Part shown: positions 35,180-44,821 of the stretch, piece after piece
How positions within the stretch are numbered: the first letter of the stretch is position 1
Layout of the letters: each line of letters opens with the position of its first letter
From: Sphingobacterium gobiense
Lineage (GTDB): Bacteria > Bacteroidota > Bacteroidia > Sphingobacteriales > Sphingobacteriaceae
Direction of reading: 5' to 3'
DNA: 64,000 nucleotides
NCBI RefSeq assembly: GCF_002980575.1
Contig: NZ_PVBS01000002.1
Coordinates: 1,426,001 to 1,490,000, forward strand
Notes under the pieces: model-generated
Told to the model about the DNA's origin: nothing
What the model saw: only the letters and a program-made list of their open reading frames with translations
Database searches by the model: none
Position numbers and translations under genes: made by a program

Positions 35180-37183
35180 TTAGTTGAAAATATTATTTAA
35201 TAGATGGTCATCCACTTCGTTTGCCAGCGTAACCTTCAGCGAGTTTGTCCGGTTCAATTCTACTTCTATGGCTTGGCGAGCTTCTTTGTTGCGTGCCCAT
35301 GCACGTCGTGCGATACCATTGTTGACATCGTAAAATAACATACTTTCTAGTTTTCGGTCTGCGGTAGCTGTACCGTCCAAAACCATGCCGAAGCCACCGT
35401 TGATAACCTCGCCCCAGCCGACACCACCACCATTATGGATAGAAACCCATGTAGCACCCCGGAAACTATCGCCGATAACATTGTGGATAGCCATATCTGC
35501 CGTGAATTTACTGCCATCATAGATGTTACTCGTTTCGCGATAGGGGGAGTCGGTACCACTAACATCATGATGATCACGCCCTAAGACGATAGGAGCGGTA
35601 ATTTTTCCGTCCCGAATGGCTTTATTGAATGCTTTGGCGATCCGTACGCGGCCCAGGGCATCGGCATAGAGTATACGTGCTTGTGAACCGACCACAAGTT
35701 GATTACTTTCCGCCTGCCGTATCCATTGGATATTATCTTGCAGTTGTTGTTCGATCTCCGGATAAGCGGATGCTAATAATTCTTCCAATACCGCTATGGC
35801 CATGCTGTCGGTTTTGCGGAGGTCGTCGGCTAAACCGGAGGTACATACCCATCGGAAAGGCCCAAAGCCATAGTCAAAACACATTGGTCCTAAAATATCT
35901 TGGACATAAGAAGGATAGCGGAAATTGATACTGTCTGCCGCCATCACGTCGGCACCTGCGCGGCTACTCTCCAAAAGAAAAGCGTTGCCATAGTCGAAGA
36001 AATAGGTTCCCCGGGATACGTGCTTATTGATAGCATCTACTTGTCGTATCAGTGAACGTTGCACTGCTTCTTTAAAAACGGCAGGCTGTTCGACCAGTAG
36101 TTTATTAGATTCTTCAAATGAAAAACCTGCGGGATAGTAACCGCCCGACCAGGGATTATGCAAAGATGTTTGGTCTGAACCCACCGATACCTGTATGTTG
36201 GCATCCCAAAAAGCTTCCCATACATCGACTATATTCCCGATGTAGGCGATCGAAATGATCTCTTGCTGTTCGACGGCTTGTCTTGCGCGGCTAATAAGTT
36301 GTGCCATATCCTCGATCAACAGGTCTACCCAGCCTTGTTTATGACGTTTACGTGCGGCAGCTGGATTCACTTCTGCGCATACGGTGATACATGCAGCGAT
36401 ATTTCCGGTTTTGGGTTGTGCACCACTCATGCCGCCGAGTCCCGAAGTAAGGAATATTTTACCTCGTGGACTTTCATTTGCAGGTAGCTGGCTTCGAAAG
36501 GCGTTCATGACGGTGATAGTCGTACCATGGACGATACCTTGTGGACCAATATACATATACGATCCGGCAGTCATCTGTCCGTATTGTGTTACACCAAGGG
36601 CATTGTACCGTTCCCAATCGTCCGGTTTGGAATAATTTGGAATCATCATGCCATTGGTCACGACTACCCGCGGAGCTTCTTTAGAAGAGGGAAATAGACC
36701 CATTGGATGCCCGCTGTAAACGTGCAGTGTCTGTTCGTCTGTCATTTCAGATAAATACTGCATCGTTAGCAGATACTGTGCCCAATTCTGAAAAACGGCT
36801 CCATTCCCGCCATAGGTAATCAATTCGTGCGGATGTTGCGCCACGGCGGGGTCGAGGTTGTTCTGTATCATGAGCATAATAGCCGCTGCTTGGCTGCTTT
36901 TGGCAGGATACGCCGAAATAGGGCGTGCATACATGGCGTATTGAGGGCGGAACCGGTGCATATAGATACGTCCGTAGTCGTTGAGCTCTTCCAGAAATTC
37001 TGAAGCTAGTTCTTCGTGCCACGCAGCCGGAAAATAGCGCAGTGCATTTCGAACGGCGAGCTTTTTTTCATCTGGGCCTAAGATGTCTTTGCGCTTCGGA
37101 GCGTGGCTTATCGTGCCATCGTATACGGCCTTCGGGGGGAGCACCGCCGGTATACCCTGGATTATTTGTTCTTGAAATGTCAT
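35180..37183 (-). CDS. hutU: Urocanate hydratase HutU
   Basis: 667 aa from ATG 37183 (MTFQEQIIQGIPAVLPP); a frame to 37225 exists but lies inside hutI. Shares typical segments: TAGSYMYIGPQGIVHGTT, SGLGGMSGAQPKT, ITVCAEV, GRDHHDVSGTDSPYRE and HNGGGVGWGEVINGGFG. It uses tightly bound NAD+ to convert urocanate to imidazolonepropionate. Start overlaps the hutI stop by 4 bp (ATGA). Confidence 0.95.
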   Translation of the reverse strand: MTFQEQIIQGIPAVLPPKAVYDGTISHAPKRKDILGPDEKKLAVRNALRYFPAAWHEELASEFLEELNDYGRIYMHRFRPQYAMYARPISAYPAKSSQAAAIMLMIQNNLDPAVAQHPHELITYGGNGAVFQNWAQYLLTMQYLSEMTDEQTLHVYSGHPMGLFPSSKEAPRVVVTNGMMIPNYSKPDDWERYNALGVTQYGQMTAGSYMYIGPQGIVHGTTITVMNAFRSQLPANESPRGKIFLTSGLGGMSGAQPKTGNIAACITVCAEVNPAAARKRHKQGWVDLLIEDMAQLISRARQAVEQQEIISIAYIGNIVDVWEAFWDANIQVSVGSDQTSLHNPWSGGYYPAGFSFEESNKLLVEQPAVFKEAVQRSLIRQVDAINKHVSRGTYFFDYGNAFLLESSRAGADVMAADSINFRYPSYVQDILGPMCFDYGFGPFRWVCTSGLADDLRKTDSMAIAVLEELLASAYPEIEQQLQDNIQWIRQAESNQLVVGSQARILYADALGRVRIAKAFNKAIRDGKITAPIVLGRDHHDVSGTDSPYRETSNIYDGSKFTADMAIHNVIGDSFRGATWVSIHNGGGVGWGEVINGGFGMVLDGTATADRKLESMLFYDVNNGIARRAWARNKEARQAIEVELNRTNSLKVTLANEVDDHLLNNIFN

Positions 37184-38433
37184 GCTTGCTCTCCTTTCGT
37201 ATAGATGAGTGCACCGCTTTTCCAAACTTGTTGTGGCAAGAGCGTCCCTTGCTTGTACGTGATGTTCTGGTAGTTGTCGGTCGTGTAGATATTGAAATCC
37301 GCGAGTTGTCCGCGCTGTAATTGTCCTCTATCAGTTAAGTTCAATGCTTTTGCTGCACGCGAAGTAAGAGCCGCAAATACTTCTGCATTGCTGAGCTTTT
37401 CGGCTGTCGCTAAGATAGAGGCCTGTACCATGAGTTGCCCCATAGGCGCTGAGCCGGGGTTCCAATCGGTTGCTATGGCTAGGATAGCTCCCTGATCTAA
37501 CAAGCGGCGTGCAGGCGTATACGCGCAACCTAGTCCTAAAGATGCGCCTGGCAGAGCTACGGCAACGGTATCTGATTTAGCGAGTATTTGAATCTCCTTT
37601 TCGGTCGATGCTTCCAGATGGTCGGCGCTGACCGCTCCAAATTCAACGGCAATTACGGAGCCTGATGTCGTGAACTGGTCGGCATGCACCGTAATGTCAA
37701 ATCCTCGTTCTTTGGCGTTACGGAAATAGGGTCTTATTTCGATTGCGCTAAACGCACTTTTTTCCACGAACGCATCGATTCTGTTCGTTAGATTCTCCCG
37801 TCGTAAGATCGGAAATAGTTCGGCCGCCATCTTTTCTAAATAGGTGGATGCGTCTCCTGCAAAATCTCGAGGTTTCATATGGGCTGCAAGGCAGGTAGGC
37901 ACTAAATCGACTGGTACCTGTTTTTGAGCTTGTTGTATAGCACGTAGTGTTTTGAGTTCTTGTTCGATCGAAAGACCATAGCCACTCTTGACTTCGATGG
38001 TCGTAATCCCTTGCTTGATCAAGGCATCGACCCGCTCTATAATACGTGCGATAAGCGCTTCCATAGATGCGTTCCGTGTATGCTGTACCGTACTCCAAAT
38101 ACCGCCACCTGCTTCCGCTATTTCCAAGTACGTGGCTCCTGCATTACGTAGGGCGTAATCATTTGCGCGATTCCCGTCGAAGGCAATATGGGTATGGCAA
38201 TCGATATAACTAGGCATACATACCGCCGGTGTATCGATTTCGACGAATGTTACCGTGGAGCCGTGTTTTTCCCGCAACGCGGCATACGGTCCAATGTCGA
38301 TGATGCGGTCATATTCTATTACAATACCGCCGTTTTCGATTATTTCTAATGTATGATCGGCCAAGGGGCCATGTAAGGATAAGTTTGCCAGAGGCAATAA
38401 TTGCGTAAAAGGACCTAACAGTTTTTTTGCCAT
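37180..38433 (-). CDS. hutI: Imidazolonepropionase HutI
   Basis: 417 aa amidohydrolase with metal-binding YIDCHTHIAFDGNR, GYGLSIEQELK, HADQF and ATDWNPGSAPM. It hydrolyses imidazolonepropionate to formimidoylglutamate. It lies between hutH (2 bp) and hutU (4-bp overlap). Confidence 0.95.
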   Translation of the reverse strand: MAKKLLGPFTQLLPLANLSLHGPLADHTLEIIENGGIVIEYDRIIDIGPYAALREKHGSTVTFVEIDTPAVCMPSYIDCHTHIAFDGNRANDYALRNAGATYLEIAEAGGGIWSTVQHTRNASMEALIARIIERVDALIKQGITTIEVKSGYGLSIEQELKTLRAIQQAQKQVPVDLVPTCLAAHMKPRDFAGDASTYLEKMAAELFPILRRENLTNRIDAFVEKSAFSAIEIRPYFRNAKERGFDITVHADQFTTSGSVIAVEFGAVSADHLEASTEKEIQILAKSDTVAVALPGASLGLGCAYTPARRLLDQGAILAIATDWNPGSAPMGQLMVQASILATAEKLSNAEVFAALTSRAAKALNLTDRGQLQRGQLADFNIYTTDNYQNITYKQGTLLPQQVWKSGALIYTKGEQA

Positions 38434-38435
38434 GA

Positions 38436-40004
38436 TTAAAAGGTATTGAATTGTTCTGCGTGACTGCCATAATAAGGAAGGCCTTCTTCTTCGGCTACGC
38501 GCGACGCTAAAGCAACAAGCTCTCCCGACTCAACCAACTCTTGTGCTTTGGATAATACGTCTTCCATAGGTTGATCGTCTTCGATATGTGGAATATATTG
38601 ACGGATTTGGTGATGGATGGCTTCGATGATTGGGGTGGACTCTAAAGGTCGGTGAAAATCGAATGCTTGGGCTGCACAAATCAATTCGATGCTAAGGATA
38701 CGGTTTACGTTTTGGATGACTTGGCGAAGCTTGCGCCCACTGATTGACCCCATGCTCACGTGGTCTTCCTGTCCGAGCGAAGTGGGGATACTATCGGCAC
38801 TAGCTGGGAAACACAATCCCTTGTTTTCACTTGCTAGGGCCGCCGTGGTGTATTGCAATATCATAAACCCGGAATTTAACCCCGTTGATCGGAGTAATAA
38901 TTTTGGAACGCCAAGGGTATCCCCCTCAAGAGAAAGGTAGATGCGCCTATCGGATACGTTTCCTATTTCGGAGATGGCGAATGTGGCGTAATCCATCGGT
39001 AGGGCGATGGGTTGCCCGTGAAAACTACCACCGCTAATAGTCAGGTTTTCACTGATGATGACGGGGTTGTCTGTCACGGCGTTAATTTCTGTCTCGACAA
39101 TATCCCTGAGGTGCAGCCAGGCTTGTCGGGATGCCCCGTGAATTTGCGGGATACAGCGTAGCGAATAGGGGTCTTGAACGCGCGCACAGTTTTTATGAGA
39201 TTCGACAATCTTGGAACCCCGGAGCAAATTATAAATCGTGCTGGCAACAAATTGATTGCCCGGATGCGGACGAAGTGCGTGCAATTCTGTAAAAAACGGT
39301 TTAATGGAAGCGTTTAATCCTTCGAGCATTAGGCAGGCTATGAGGTCAGCGTTTGTTAATGCGTTGTGCAATTCGGTTATCGCCATGACGGCGTGTGCTG
39401 CCATAAACTGGGTGCCGTTAATAAGTGCTAAACCCTCTTTGGCACCTAATGTAAGGGGAGAAAGGCGGTGTTCTGCCAGAACCGAAGTGGCGTCTTTTAT
39501 TTCACCATCTACCCAGACCTTTCCCAGTCCGATAAGGGGTAGGAAAAGATGGGCTAGGGGAGCAAGGTCGCCTGAAGCGCCTACAGAACCTTGTTCGGGG
39601 ACGATAGGTATAATGTCGTGATCGATATGCCATAGGATACGCTCCATTGTACGCCACTGTACGCCGGAGAAACCCTTCGCTAATGCATGTATCTTCAGAA
39701 CAAGCATTAGTTTAGAAAGCAAAGGGGAAATTGGTTTACCGACACCCACTGCATGGCTTTTCAAGATATTCTCTTGTAATTTCTGCGTGTCGCTGGCATT
39801 AATAATCGTCGTACAGAGCGGCCCAAAACCTGTATTCACGCCGTATACCGTGTCGCCGGAGGCTACAATATCCTGAACATATTGTGCACTGCGTTGTACT
39901 GCTTCTTTCGTGTCTGCCGATAAAATACCTTTTTGTTCCCCTCGCGCCAAGCGCAACGCGGTGGAGCTATGGAGATCATCGATACCGTATTTGAAGTTCT
40001 TCAT
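38436..40004 (-). CDS. hutH: Histidine ammonia-lyase HutH
   Basis: 522 aa from ATG 40004 (MKNFKYGIDDLHSS); an ATG at 40013 is alternative. The MIO-forming Ala-Ser-Gly lies in EQGSVGASGDLAPLAHL; YGVNTGFGPL and KDPYSLRC-like RVQDPYSLRCIPQ are also present. It deaminates histidine to urocanate and is the first gene of the operon, with its own promoter. Confidence 0.95.
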   Translation of the reverse strand: MKNFKYGIDDLHSSTALRLARGEQKGILSADTKEAVQRSAQYVQDIVASGDTVYGVNTGFGPLCTTIINASDTQKLQENILKSHAVGVGKPISPLLSKLMLVLKIHALAKGFSGVQWRTMERILWHIDHDIIPIVPEQGSVGASGDLAPLAHLFLPLIGLGKVWVDGEIKDATSVLAEHRLSPLTLGAKEGLALINGTQFMAAHAVMAITELHNALTNADLIACLMLEGLNASIKPFFTELHALRPHPGNQFVASTIYNLLRGSKIVESHKNCARVQDPYSLRCIPQIHGASRQAWLHLRDIVETEINAVTDNPVIISENLTISGGSFHGQPIALPMDYATFAISEIGNVSDRRIYLSLEGDTLGVPKLLLRSTGLNSGFMILQYTTAALASENKGLCFPASADSIPTSLGQEDHVSMGSISGRKLRQVIQNVNRILSIELICAAQAFDFHRPLESTPIIEAIHHQIRQYIPHIEDDQPMEDVLSKAQELVESGELVALASRVAEEEGLPYYGSHAEQFNTF

Positions 40005-40073
40005 ATTGGTCATGTATTCGTGTTTTGTCGTCTGGGAGTAAAACGAAATCTTTCAGCTTTTCTCCTATAAAAT

Positions 40074-40105
40074 CAAATGTAATAGATTTGCGTGATATTA
40101 TGCAA
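40074..40105 (-). promoter_or_regulatory. Promoter of the hut operon
   Basis: On the minus strand TTG (40105-40103), 21 nt, then TACATTTG (40081-40074), a match to the Bacteroidota TTTG/TAnnTTTG pattern, 70 bp before hutH. Confidence 0.6.
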
Positions 40106-40214
40106 TTGGCTGTGCCGGAGGTAATTTAGCGGATTAGCAAATCGCGAAAGACAAACCAAATATTGTTTTTTTTGTTTAAAATTATAGATATATAGGTATG
40201 AAAAATCAAACATT

Positions 40215-41315
40215 ATGCTGAAAAATTTAATTTTTATCTATTTAACAATAATGAACTTGAATCTGTTTGCCCAAGAGATAAAAGATCCTCGTTTAGAGGT
40301 CGTCGCTTCTTTCGGAAAATCACAACCGATAGGCGTAAGTGTATCAAGTGATAATCGCGTGTTCGTGTCCTTTCCGCGAAAGGAGCCGTATACCATGGGG
40401 CTGTCTGAAATCATCAGCGGTACGCGTAAAGCTTATCCGGACGGAAACTGGAATGCAAAGGAGGGCGCGTCAGATAATCACTTTGTGAACGTTCAGGATA
40501 TTTATGTGGATACCGATGATCAACTATGGGTTTTGGATTCTAAGCCTTCTACGGCAGGGTCGGTTTTTGGAAAAGATGGCTCGGCGGAGCGTCAAGAAGG
40601 ACAATTCAAATTGGTGCAGATTGATTTAACGAGCAATAAGGTAGTTCGTCAGTACGCATTCGACGATTTGGATAAAACGAGATCAGGTTTGAATGATGTA
40701 CGCGTGGATACGGATAAAAAACTGGCCTATCTTTCGGACCCTGGACAGGCCGGCATCGTAGTATTGGATTTAAAGACAGGGACAACGAGACTGCTGTTAG
40801 CGGAATCACCCGTTACAAAAGCTGATCCTAATGTGGTGTTGAGCTACGAAGGAAGGGATATGCGTGATAGCAAGGGTAACCCATTCCGTTCGAACGTGAA
40901 TGGTATCGCATTGACGAAAGATAACACGTATTTTTATTTTAAACCGATCAATGCCACTCAGCTTTATCGGATAGAAACCATTTATCTTGCAGATGTCTCA
41001 CTAACGGCGGACGAATTGAAAGCAAAGGTTGAAGATTTGGGAGAAACAGTGATTACCCATGGTTTGGTAGCCGATGTTAAAGGAAATATCTATTTGACAT
41101 CTTCTTTGGATTATAGTATTAAACGGTATACTCCCGAAGGTAAGGTGGAGACGGTTGTGCAGGATAGCCGTTTGATTTGGCCGGATTCTTTAGGTGTGGG
41201 AAGCGATGGTTATCTATATTTTTCTTGCGCACAAATGAACCGTTTGCCTCAATGGAACGATGGCGAGGACAAGGTTTCTTATCCGTATGAGGTTTATCGT
41301 GTAAAAGTGTTATAG
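40215..41315 (+). CDS. Major royal jelly / Yellow-family protein
   Basis: 366 aa with signal peptide (NLNLFA|QE). Six-bladed propeller features of the MRJP family: VFVSFPRKEPYTMG, LWVLDSKPSTAGSVFG, GRDMRDSKGNPFRSNVNGIA, LTKDNTYFYFKPINATQLYR. It is secreted; the family often has dopachrome tautomerase-like or small-molecule binding roles, but function is unknown. Its stop overlaps the convergent Smr stop by 6 bp. Confidence 0.85.
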   Translation: MLKNLIFIYLTIMNLNLFAQEIKDPRLEVVASFGKSQPIGVSVSSDNRVFVSFPRKEPYTMGLSEIISGTRKAYPDGNWNAKEGASDNHFVNVQDIYVDTDDQLWVLDSKPSTAGSVFGKDGSAERQEGQFKLVQIDLTSNKVVRQYAFDDLDKTRSGLNDVRVDTDKKLAYLSDPGQAGIVVLDLKTGTTRLLLAESPVTKADPNVVLSYEGRDMRDSKGNPFRSNVNGIALTKDNTYFYFKPINATQLYRIETIYLADVSLTADELKAKVEDLGETVITHGLVADVKGNIYLTSSLDYSIKRYTPEGKVETVVQDSRLIWPDSLGVGSDGYLYFSCAQMNRLPQWNDGEDKVSYPYEVYRVKVL

Positions 41316-41615
41316 ACCGATATGGACGACAACGATATCTTCGTTATGGTAGGAGGGGTGATAGCTGGCAATGGCATCGTTCTGTTTATAAAAGGCTAAT
41401 TCTTCATACACGGCTTGGCGAAGTACACCCTTTCCTTTTCCATGGATAAAACGGATTTCTGTGTAATCCCAATAGATCGCTGCGTCAAGCATCTCCCGCA
41501 TCAATTCCAGCGATTCTGCTAATAGCTCATCGGTCTCGTAAATGTCGAGATTGCCCAGAAAAGCTTCTGCATGTAAATCTACCGTCTTTGGCGGTTTTGG
41601 TAATGTCGTTGCCAT
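41310..41615 (-). CDS. Smr-domain protein
   Basis: 101 aa, almost only an Smr domain: TVDLHAEAF, then IRFIHGKGKGVLRQAV and the terminal Gly-rich segment. Smr domains nick or bind nucleic acid. Small stand-alone Smr proteins are common in Bacteroidota; they may be the cut C-terminal domain of MutS2-type proteins. Confidence 0.85.
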   Translation of the reverse strand: MATTLPKPPKTVDLHAEAFLGNLDIYETDELLAESLELMREMLDAAIYWDYTEIRFIHGKGKGVLRQAVYEELAFYKQNDAIASYHPSYHNEDIVVVHIGL

Positions 41616-41711
41616 ATGTCAAAAATAACGGTTATTTTAGGATTATAAATAATAAATGTTCATTTGGTCGATCAGCAAATAGACCGTTGCATGAGAAAGG
41701 TGGGTGATGAT

Positions 41712-42104
41712 TTAAAGGAGCGGTTTAAAAGGTGACTGGCGGATATGATCAAGTTTCACCTGGAACAATGAGGCCATTTTGCGTCCTCGGTTTTTTGCCT
41801 CGTCGGCAACGGGGCCTTCGAATAAATCGTTTACGGTTTTATCAAAAAGCTGTAACCAGCGTTCGAAGTGTTTCGCTTCTATCGGCAATTGTGCATGAGG
41901 AGGGAACGGTCGTCCTTGGTATGTGTATTCGTCTAGTAGGATGGTCTGCCAAAATGTATACATCTTTTCCAAATGTACCCGCCAACGCCCTTCCAATTTG
42001 GTATTGAATATCGGACCGATAAGATCGTCTTCTTGTACCCGGCCGTAAAAGGTATCGACCATCGATTTAATATCGTCTAATGTTTGTATATCTGCTTTTG
42101 CCAT
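41712..42104 (-). CDS. Group III truncated haemoglobin
   Basis: 130 aa from ATG 42104, preceded by a GGAG Shine-Dalgarno sequence; a longer frame to 42134 lacks one. Key features are the Phe-Tyr pair (VDTFYGRV) and the conserved WQTILL and HFERWLQLF segment with the proximal His. It binds O2/NO or peroxide. TAACTTTG, a perfect -7 element, lies at 42122-42129 on the minus strand, just upstream. Confidence 0.9.
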   Translation of the reverse strand: MAKADIQTLDDIKSMVDTFYGRVQEDDLIGPIFNTKLEGRWRVHLEKMYTFWQTILLDEYTYQGRPFPPHAQLPIEAKHFERWLQLFDKTVNDLFEGPVADEAKNRGRKMASLFQVKLDHIRQSPFKPLL

Positions 42105-42165
42105 AATGTGCTCCTCAATGACAAAGTTAAACAAGATATAGTGGAAAAAATATGACGAGGCGCAT

Positions 42166-42204
42166 AAAAGGTTGCATTATTTGTCTGTATAATGCAACCT
42201 TTTA
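42166..42204 (-). terminator. Terminator after panD
   Basis: A 15-bp stem (AAAAGGTTGCATTAT with ATAATGCAACCTTTT) with an 8-nt loop, 15 bp past the panD stop on the minus strand. Confidence 0.8.
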
Positions 42205-42218
42205 ACGGACGCCTGTTG

Positions 42219-42587
42219 CTAATAATCGTATTTTTCGATTGATTTGATTTTGTTTTCTCCTTCTGTGAAGACAAGGGTAGGCTGATACGTATCTGCCTCT
42301 TCTGGGGATAACTGAACGAAGGAAAGGATGTGTACGGTATCACCTACTTTGGCGTGAAGTGCGGCACCGCCATTCATACAAACTTCTCCGCTGCCTCTTG
42401 TTCCCGGCAATACATACGTCATGATACGGCTGCCGCTGATGGCATTGTTAATATAAACTTGTTCATATTTCTTGATGCCAGCGGCATCGAGTAAATCGGC
42501 ATCTATCGTGATAGAACCATTATATTCTACATTTGCTTCCGTCACCTTAACGGTGTGAATTTTTGCCTTTAAAATTGTTAATTCCAT
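42219..42587 (-). CDS. panD: Aspartate 1-decarboxylase PanD
   Basis: 122 aa. The self-cleavage site Gly-Ser in VEYNGSITID (Ser25) forms the pyruvoyl cofactor, and KIHTVKVTEAN and ALHAKVGDTVHILSF complete the fold. It makes beta-alanine for pantothenate. Last of a three-gene minus-strand run (cysteine-synthase-like, papain-like, panD). Confidence 0.95.
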   Translation of the reverse strand: MELTILKAKIHTVKVTEANVEYNGSITIDADLLDAAGIKKYEQVYINNAISGSRIMTYVLPGTRGSGEVCMNGGAALHAKVGDTVHILSFVQLSPEEADTYQPTLVFTEGENKIKSIEKYDY

Positions 42588-42613
42588 TTATTTGTCTATT
42601 ATTATTTTTATTT

Positions 42614-43684
42614 TTATAAAATAGCTTTCAAGTTCTCTTGGCTACTGTTTGCATCACCAATCGCCGGCTCTGCCGAGAATATATACAGATTATCGTTTTG
42701 TATAACGGAATAGCTGGTATACAGGAAGTTGGGTGTGAGTGTATAAGGGCGATCAATTTGGAAATTTTGAGTGCATACTGTCCGTATTTTATATTCTAGT
42801 CTTCCCGAAGCGTCATATTTATAGATGATAAATACGTTTTCATCTTGTAATTCTTCCAACCGGAACCAAGCACCTTCTCCGATACCACCCATCCATTGTG
42901 CATCTTCTGGTACGGAGGATGGACGCGTCGGTTCTTCTATCATGCCGGGTGTTTGATCACATAGCAAATTTTTTGAGCCTTTTTTCGTAAAATTATCTTT
43001 CAGCAATCCGAATTGGAATGCTAACGAATCTTTGCGTCTCATTTTTTTAGTTTGGAGTATCCCTTTTTCGTAACAGAACACTTCTCGGCTAGAGACTGCA
43101 TTAACCACGTTGCTTGTCGGACTTGCTTTTAAGCATTCTGGGTATAGTATTTTGCGGCGCCTGTTGTCGTCGGTGTCCATTCCTTCGGTTAATATTTGTG
43201 CCACAAAACGCGAGCAGCTGTTGTTGTCTTTGGCAAGTGCACCATATAAAATAGGGCCTTGGGCGACCAACTTTTCTGCATAAGCAAGGCATTTTGAAAA
43301 AGAAATGTGTTTGCATATCGAAAAAAAAGTACGTCCACCGCCGTGCGTAGCCTCTTCTTTTTCACAAAGCTCTTCTAAAATTTCTTCGATATTCTGAATT
43401 TCTCCATTTGGCGTGATTCGCGCGGCGGTAGAAATTGCTAAGCGTGGATCGAAAAGCACGGACCGTGCCCTCCCATAACCCCGTGGTGACAAATAGCGGC
43501 CAAAATCAAAATAACGGATCTTCCCGCTGTTTCTTTCAATAAGTAATATAGCAGCATGCCCTACTTTAAAATGAAGATTTTTTACGAGGCCTATTTGTTT
43601 TAAAAATGCCATCCACTTTTCATCTCCCAAAGCGGTTTTATCGGGCCAGGAAATAGGGATAGCGATATCGTTGAAAGTATACAT
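42614..43684 (-). CDS. Papain-like-fold protein (DUF6695-like), partner of the cysteine-synthase-like enzyme
   Basis: 356 aa without a signal peptide. His43 in VGHAAILLIE and Cys157 in NNSCSRFVAQIL suggest a permuted papain-like (LRAT/NlpC-type) active site; YFDFGRYLSPRGYGRARS lies between. The C-terminal ~100 residues are beta-rich. I associate this layout with the uncharacterised DUF6695 family. It lies 2 bp after the cysteine-synthase-like gene and should be in one pathway with it. Substrate unknown. Confidence 0.6.
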   Translation of the reverse strand: MYTFNDIAIPISWPDKTALGDEKWMAFLKQIGLVKNLHFKVGHAAILLIERNSGKIRYFDFGRYLSPRGYGRARSVLFDPRLAISTAARITPNGEIQNIEEILEELCEKEEATHGGGRTFFSICKHISFSKCLAYAEKLVAQGPILYGALAKDNNSCSRFVAQILTEGMDTDDNRRRKILYPECLKASPTSNVVNAVSSREVFCYEKGILQTKKMRRKDSLAFQFGLLKDNFTKKGSKNLLCDQTPGMIEEPTRPSSVPEDAQWMGGIGEGAWFRLEELQDENVFIIYKYDASGRLEYKIRTVCTQNFQIDRPYTLTPNFLYTSYSVIQNDNLYIFSAEPAIGDANSSQENLKAIL

Positions 43685-43686
43685 AT

Positions 43687-44676
43687 TCAGAAGTTAAATG
43701 AAGTGATACGGGAAGAACTGTTGGCTTGTTGCACGCCTCCGTTATAAAGTTTGCTGATATATCGGTTACCATGATCCGGAAAAAGTAGAACAACGTTATC
43801 CGTCGTAGTAAAATCCATCATATTGGCGTACCGTTCCAGCGAGGCGACCACGGCAGCGCTGGAAAATCCGATCATGATATCGGTCTGTGCATAATATTCC
43901 GTTGCTATACGTTTTGTTTCTCGATAGTTCACTTGAAAGATATGGTCAACATAGTCGGCATCAAATGATCCGGGAACGAAGTTTCGTCCAATGCCTTCAA
44001 TGGGATCGAAGGGTACGATATTGTTGGGTAATGTGCGGTGCTTTAGAAAATGGGCGAGTATGGAACCATAAGGTTCTACTCCCCAGACATGTATATTAGG
44101 ATGTTGTTCTTTTAAAAAACGGCCGACACCTGATATCGTTCCGCCGGTGCCTACACCCGCTATAAAATGGGTTATGTTGCCTCCCGTTTGCTTCCAGATT
44201 TCGGGGGCAGTAGTTTTATAGTGTGCTCTAATATTCTGGGTGTTGTAATACTGATTTGTGAAGTAGGCATTAGGATGTGACGCGGCAAACGATTGTGCGC
44301 GAAACTGCGTAGAATTGAAATCGTGCAAACCGCTGGAGTTCTCGCAAATTTCGATGTCTGCTCCGGCCTTTATCAGTAGATCTATCTTTTCTTCTGAACA
44401 GCTTTTCGACACGAATATTTTAGCACGATATCCCAATTTTTTGGCTATTAGCGCTATTCCTAGTCCGGTATTACCGCTACTAGCTTCTACGAATAGCCCA
44501 CCGGGCTTGATTTTTTTTCGGGCGATGGCATCCTGAATCATAAACAGCGCGGGACGATCTTTGGCTGACTTTCCTGGATTGTGAAATTCCTCTTTAATAA
44601 AAATGTTGGTGTGATACCGAGTAGAGAGCGCATCACAGTGCCGAAGTGGGGTATTGCCTACAAATTCGCTAATCAA
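43687..44676 (-). CDS. PLP-dependent cysteine synthase-like enzyme
   Basis: 329 aa, fold-type II. PLP-Lys39 in GKSAKDRPA, substrate loop EASSGNTGLG, phosphate loop GVGTGGTISGVG. It resembles SbnA/CysK-type enzymes that replace a beta-substituent of serine derivatives; a non-housekeeping role is likely as it is paired with a papain-like protein and has divergent surrounding sequence. Confidence 0.8.
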   Translation of the reverse strand: MISEFVGNTPLRHCDALSTRYHTNIFIKEEFHNPGKSAKDRPALFMIQDAIARKKIKPGGLFVEASSGNTGLGIALIAKKLGYRAKIFVSKSCSEEKIDLLIKAGADIEICENSSGLHDFNSTQFRAQSFAASHPNAYFTNQYYNTQNIRAHYKTTAPEIWKQTGGNITHFIAGVGTGGTISGVGRFLKEQHPNIHVWGVEPYGSILAHFLKHRTLPNNIVPFDPIEGIGRNFVPGSFDADYVDHIFQVNYRETKRIATEYYAQTDIMIGFSSAAVVASLERYANMMDFTTTDNVVLLFPDHGNRYISKLYNGGVQQANSSSRITSFNF

Positions 44677-44821
44677 AATATTTTATTTTTTTTAATTTCG
44701 CTGTGTTCAACATATCTATAACGAAGAAAACGGCATTATAGTGAGTTTTCTACAAACTATTTTTTCTATGTTACATTATATGTTGACAATGTAGGGTTCA
44801 ATTTGGGAAACAATTGGGAAT

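Noticed and set aside
36263..36635. Plus-strand ORFs inside hutU
   Set aside because: Antisense shadows of a well-supported hutU frame.
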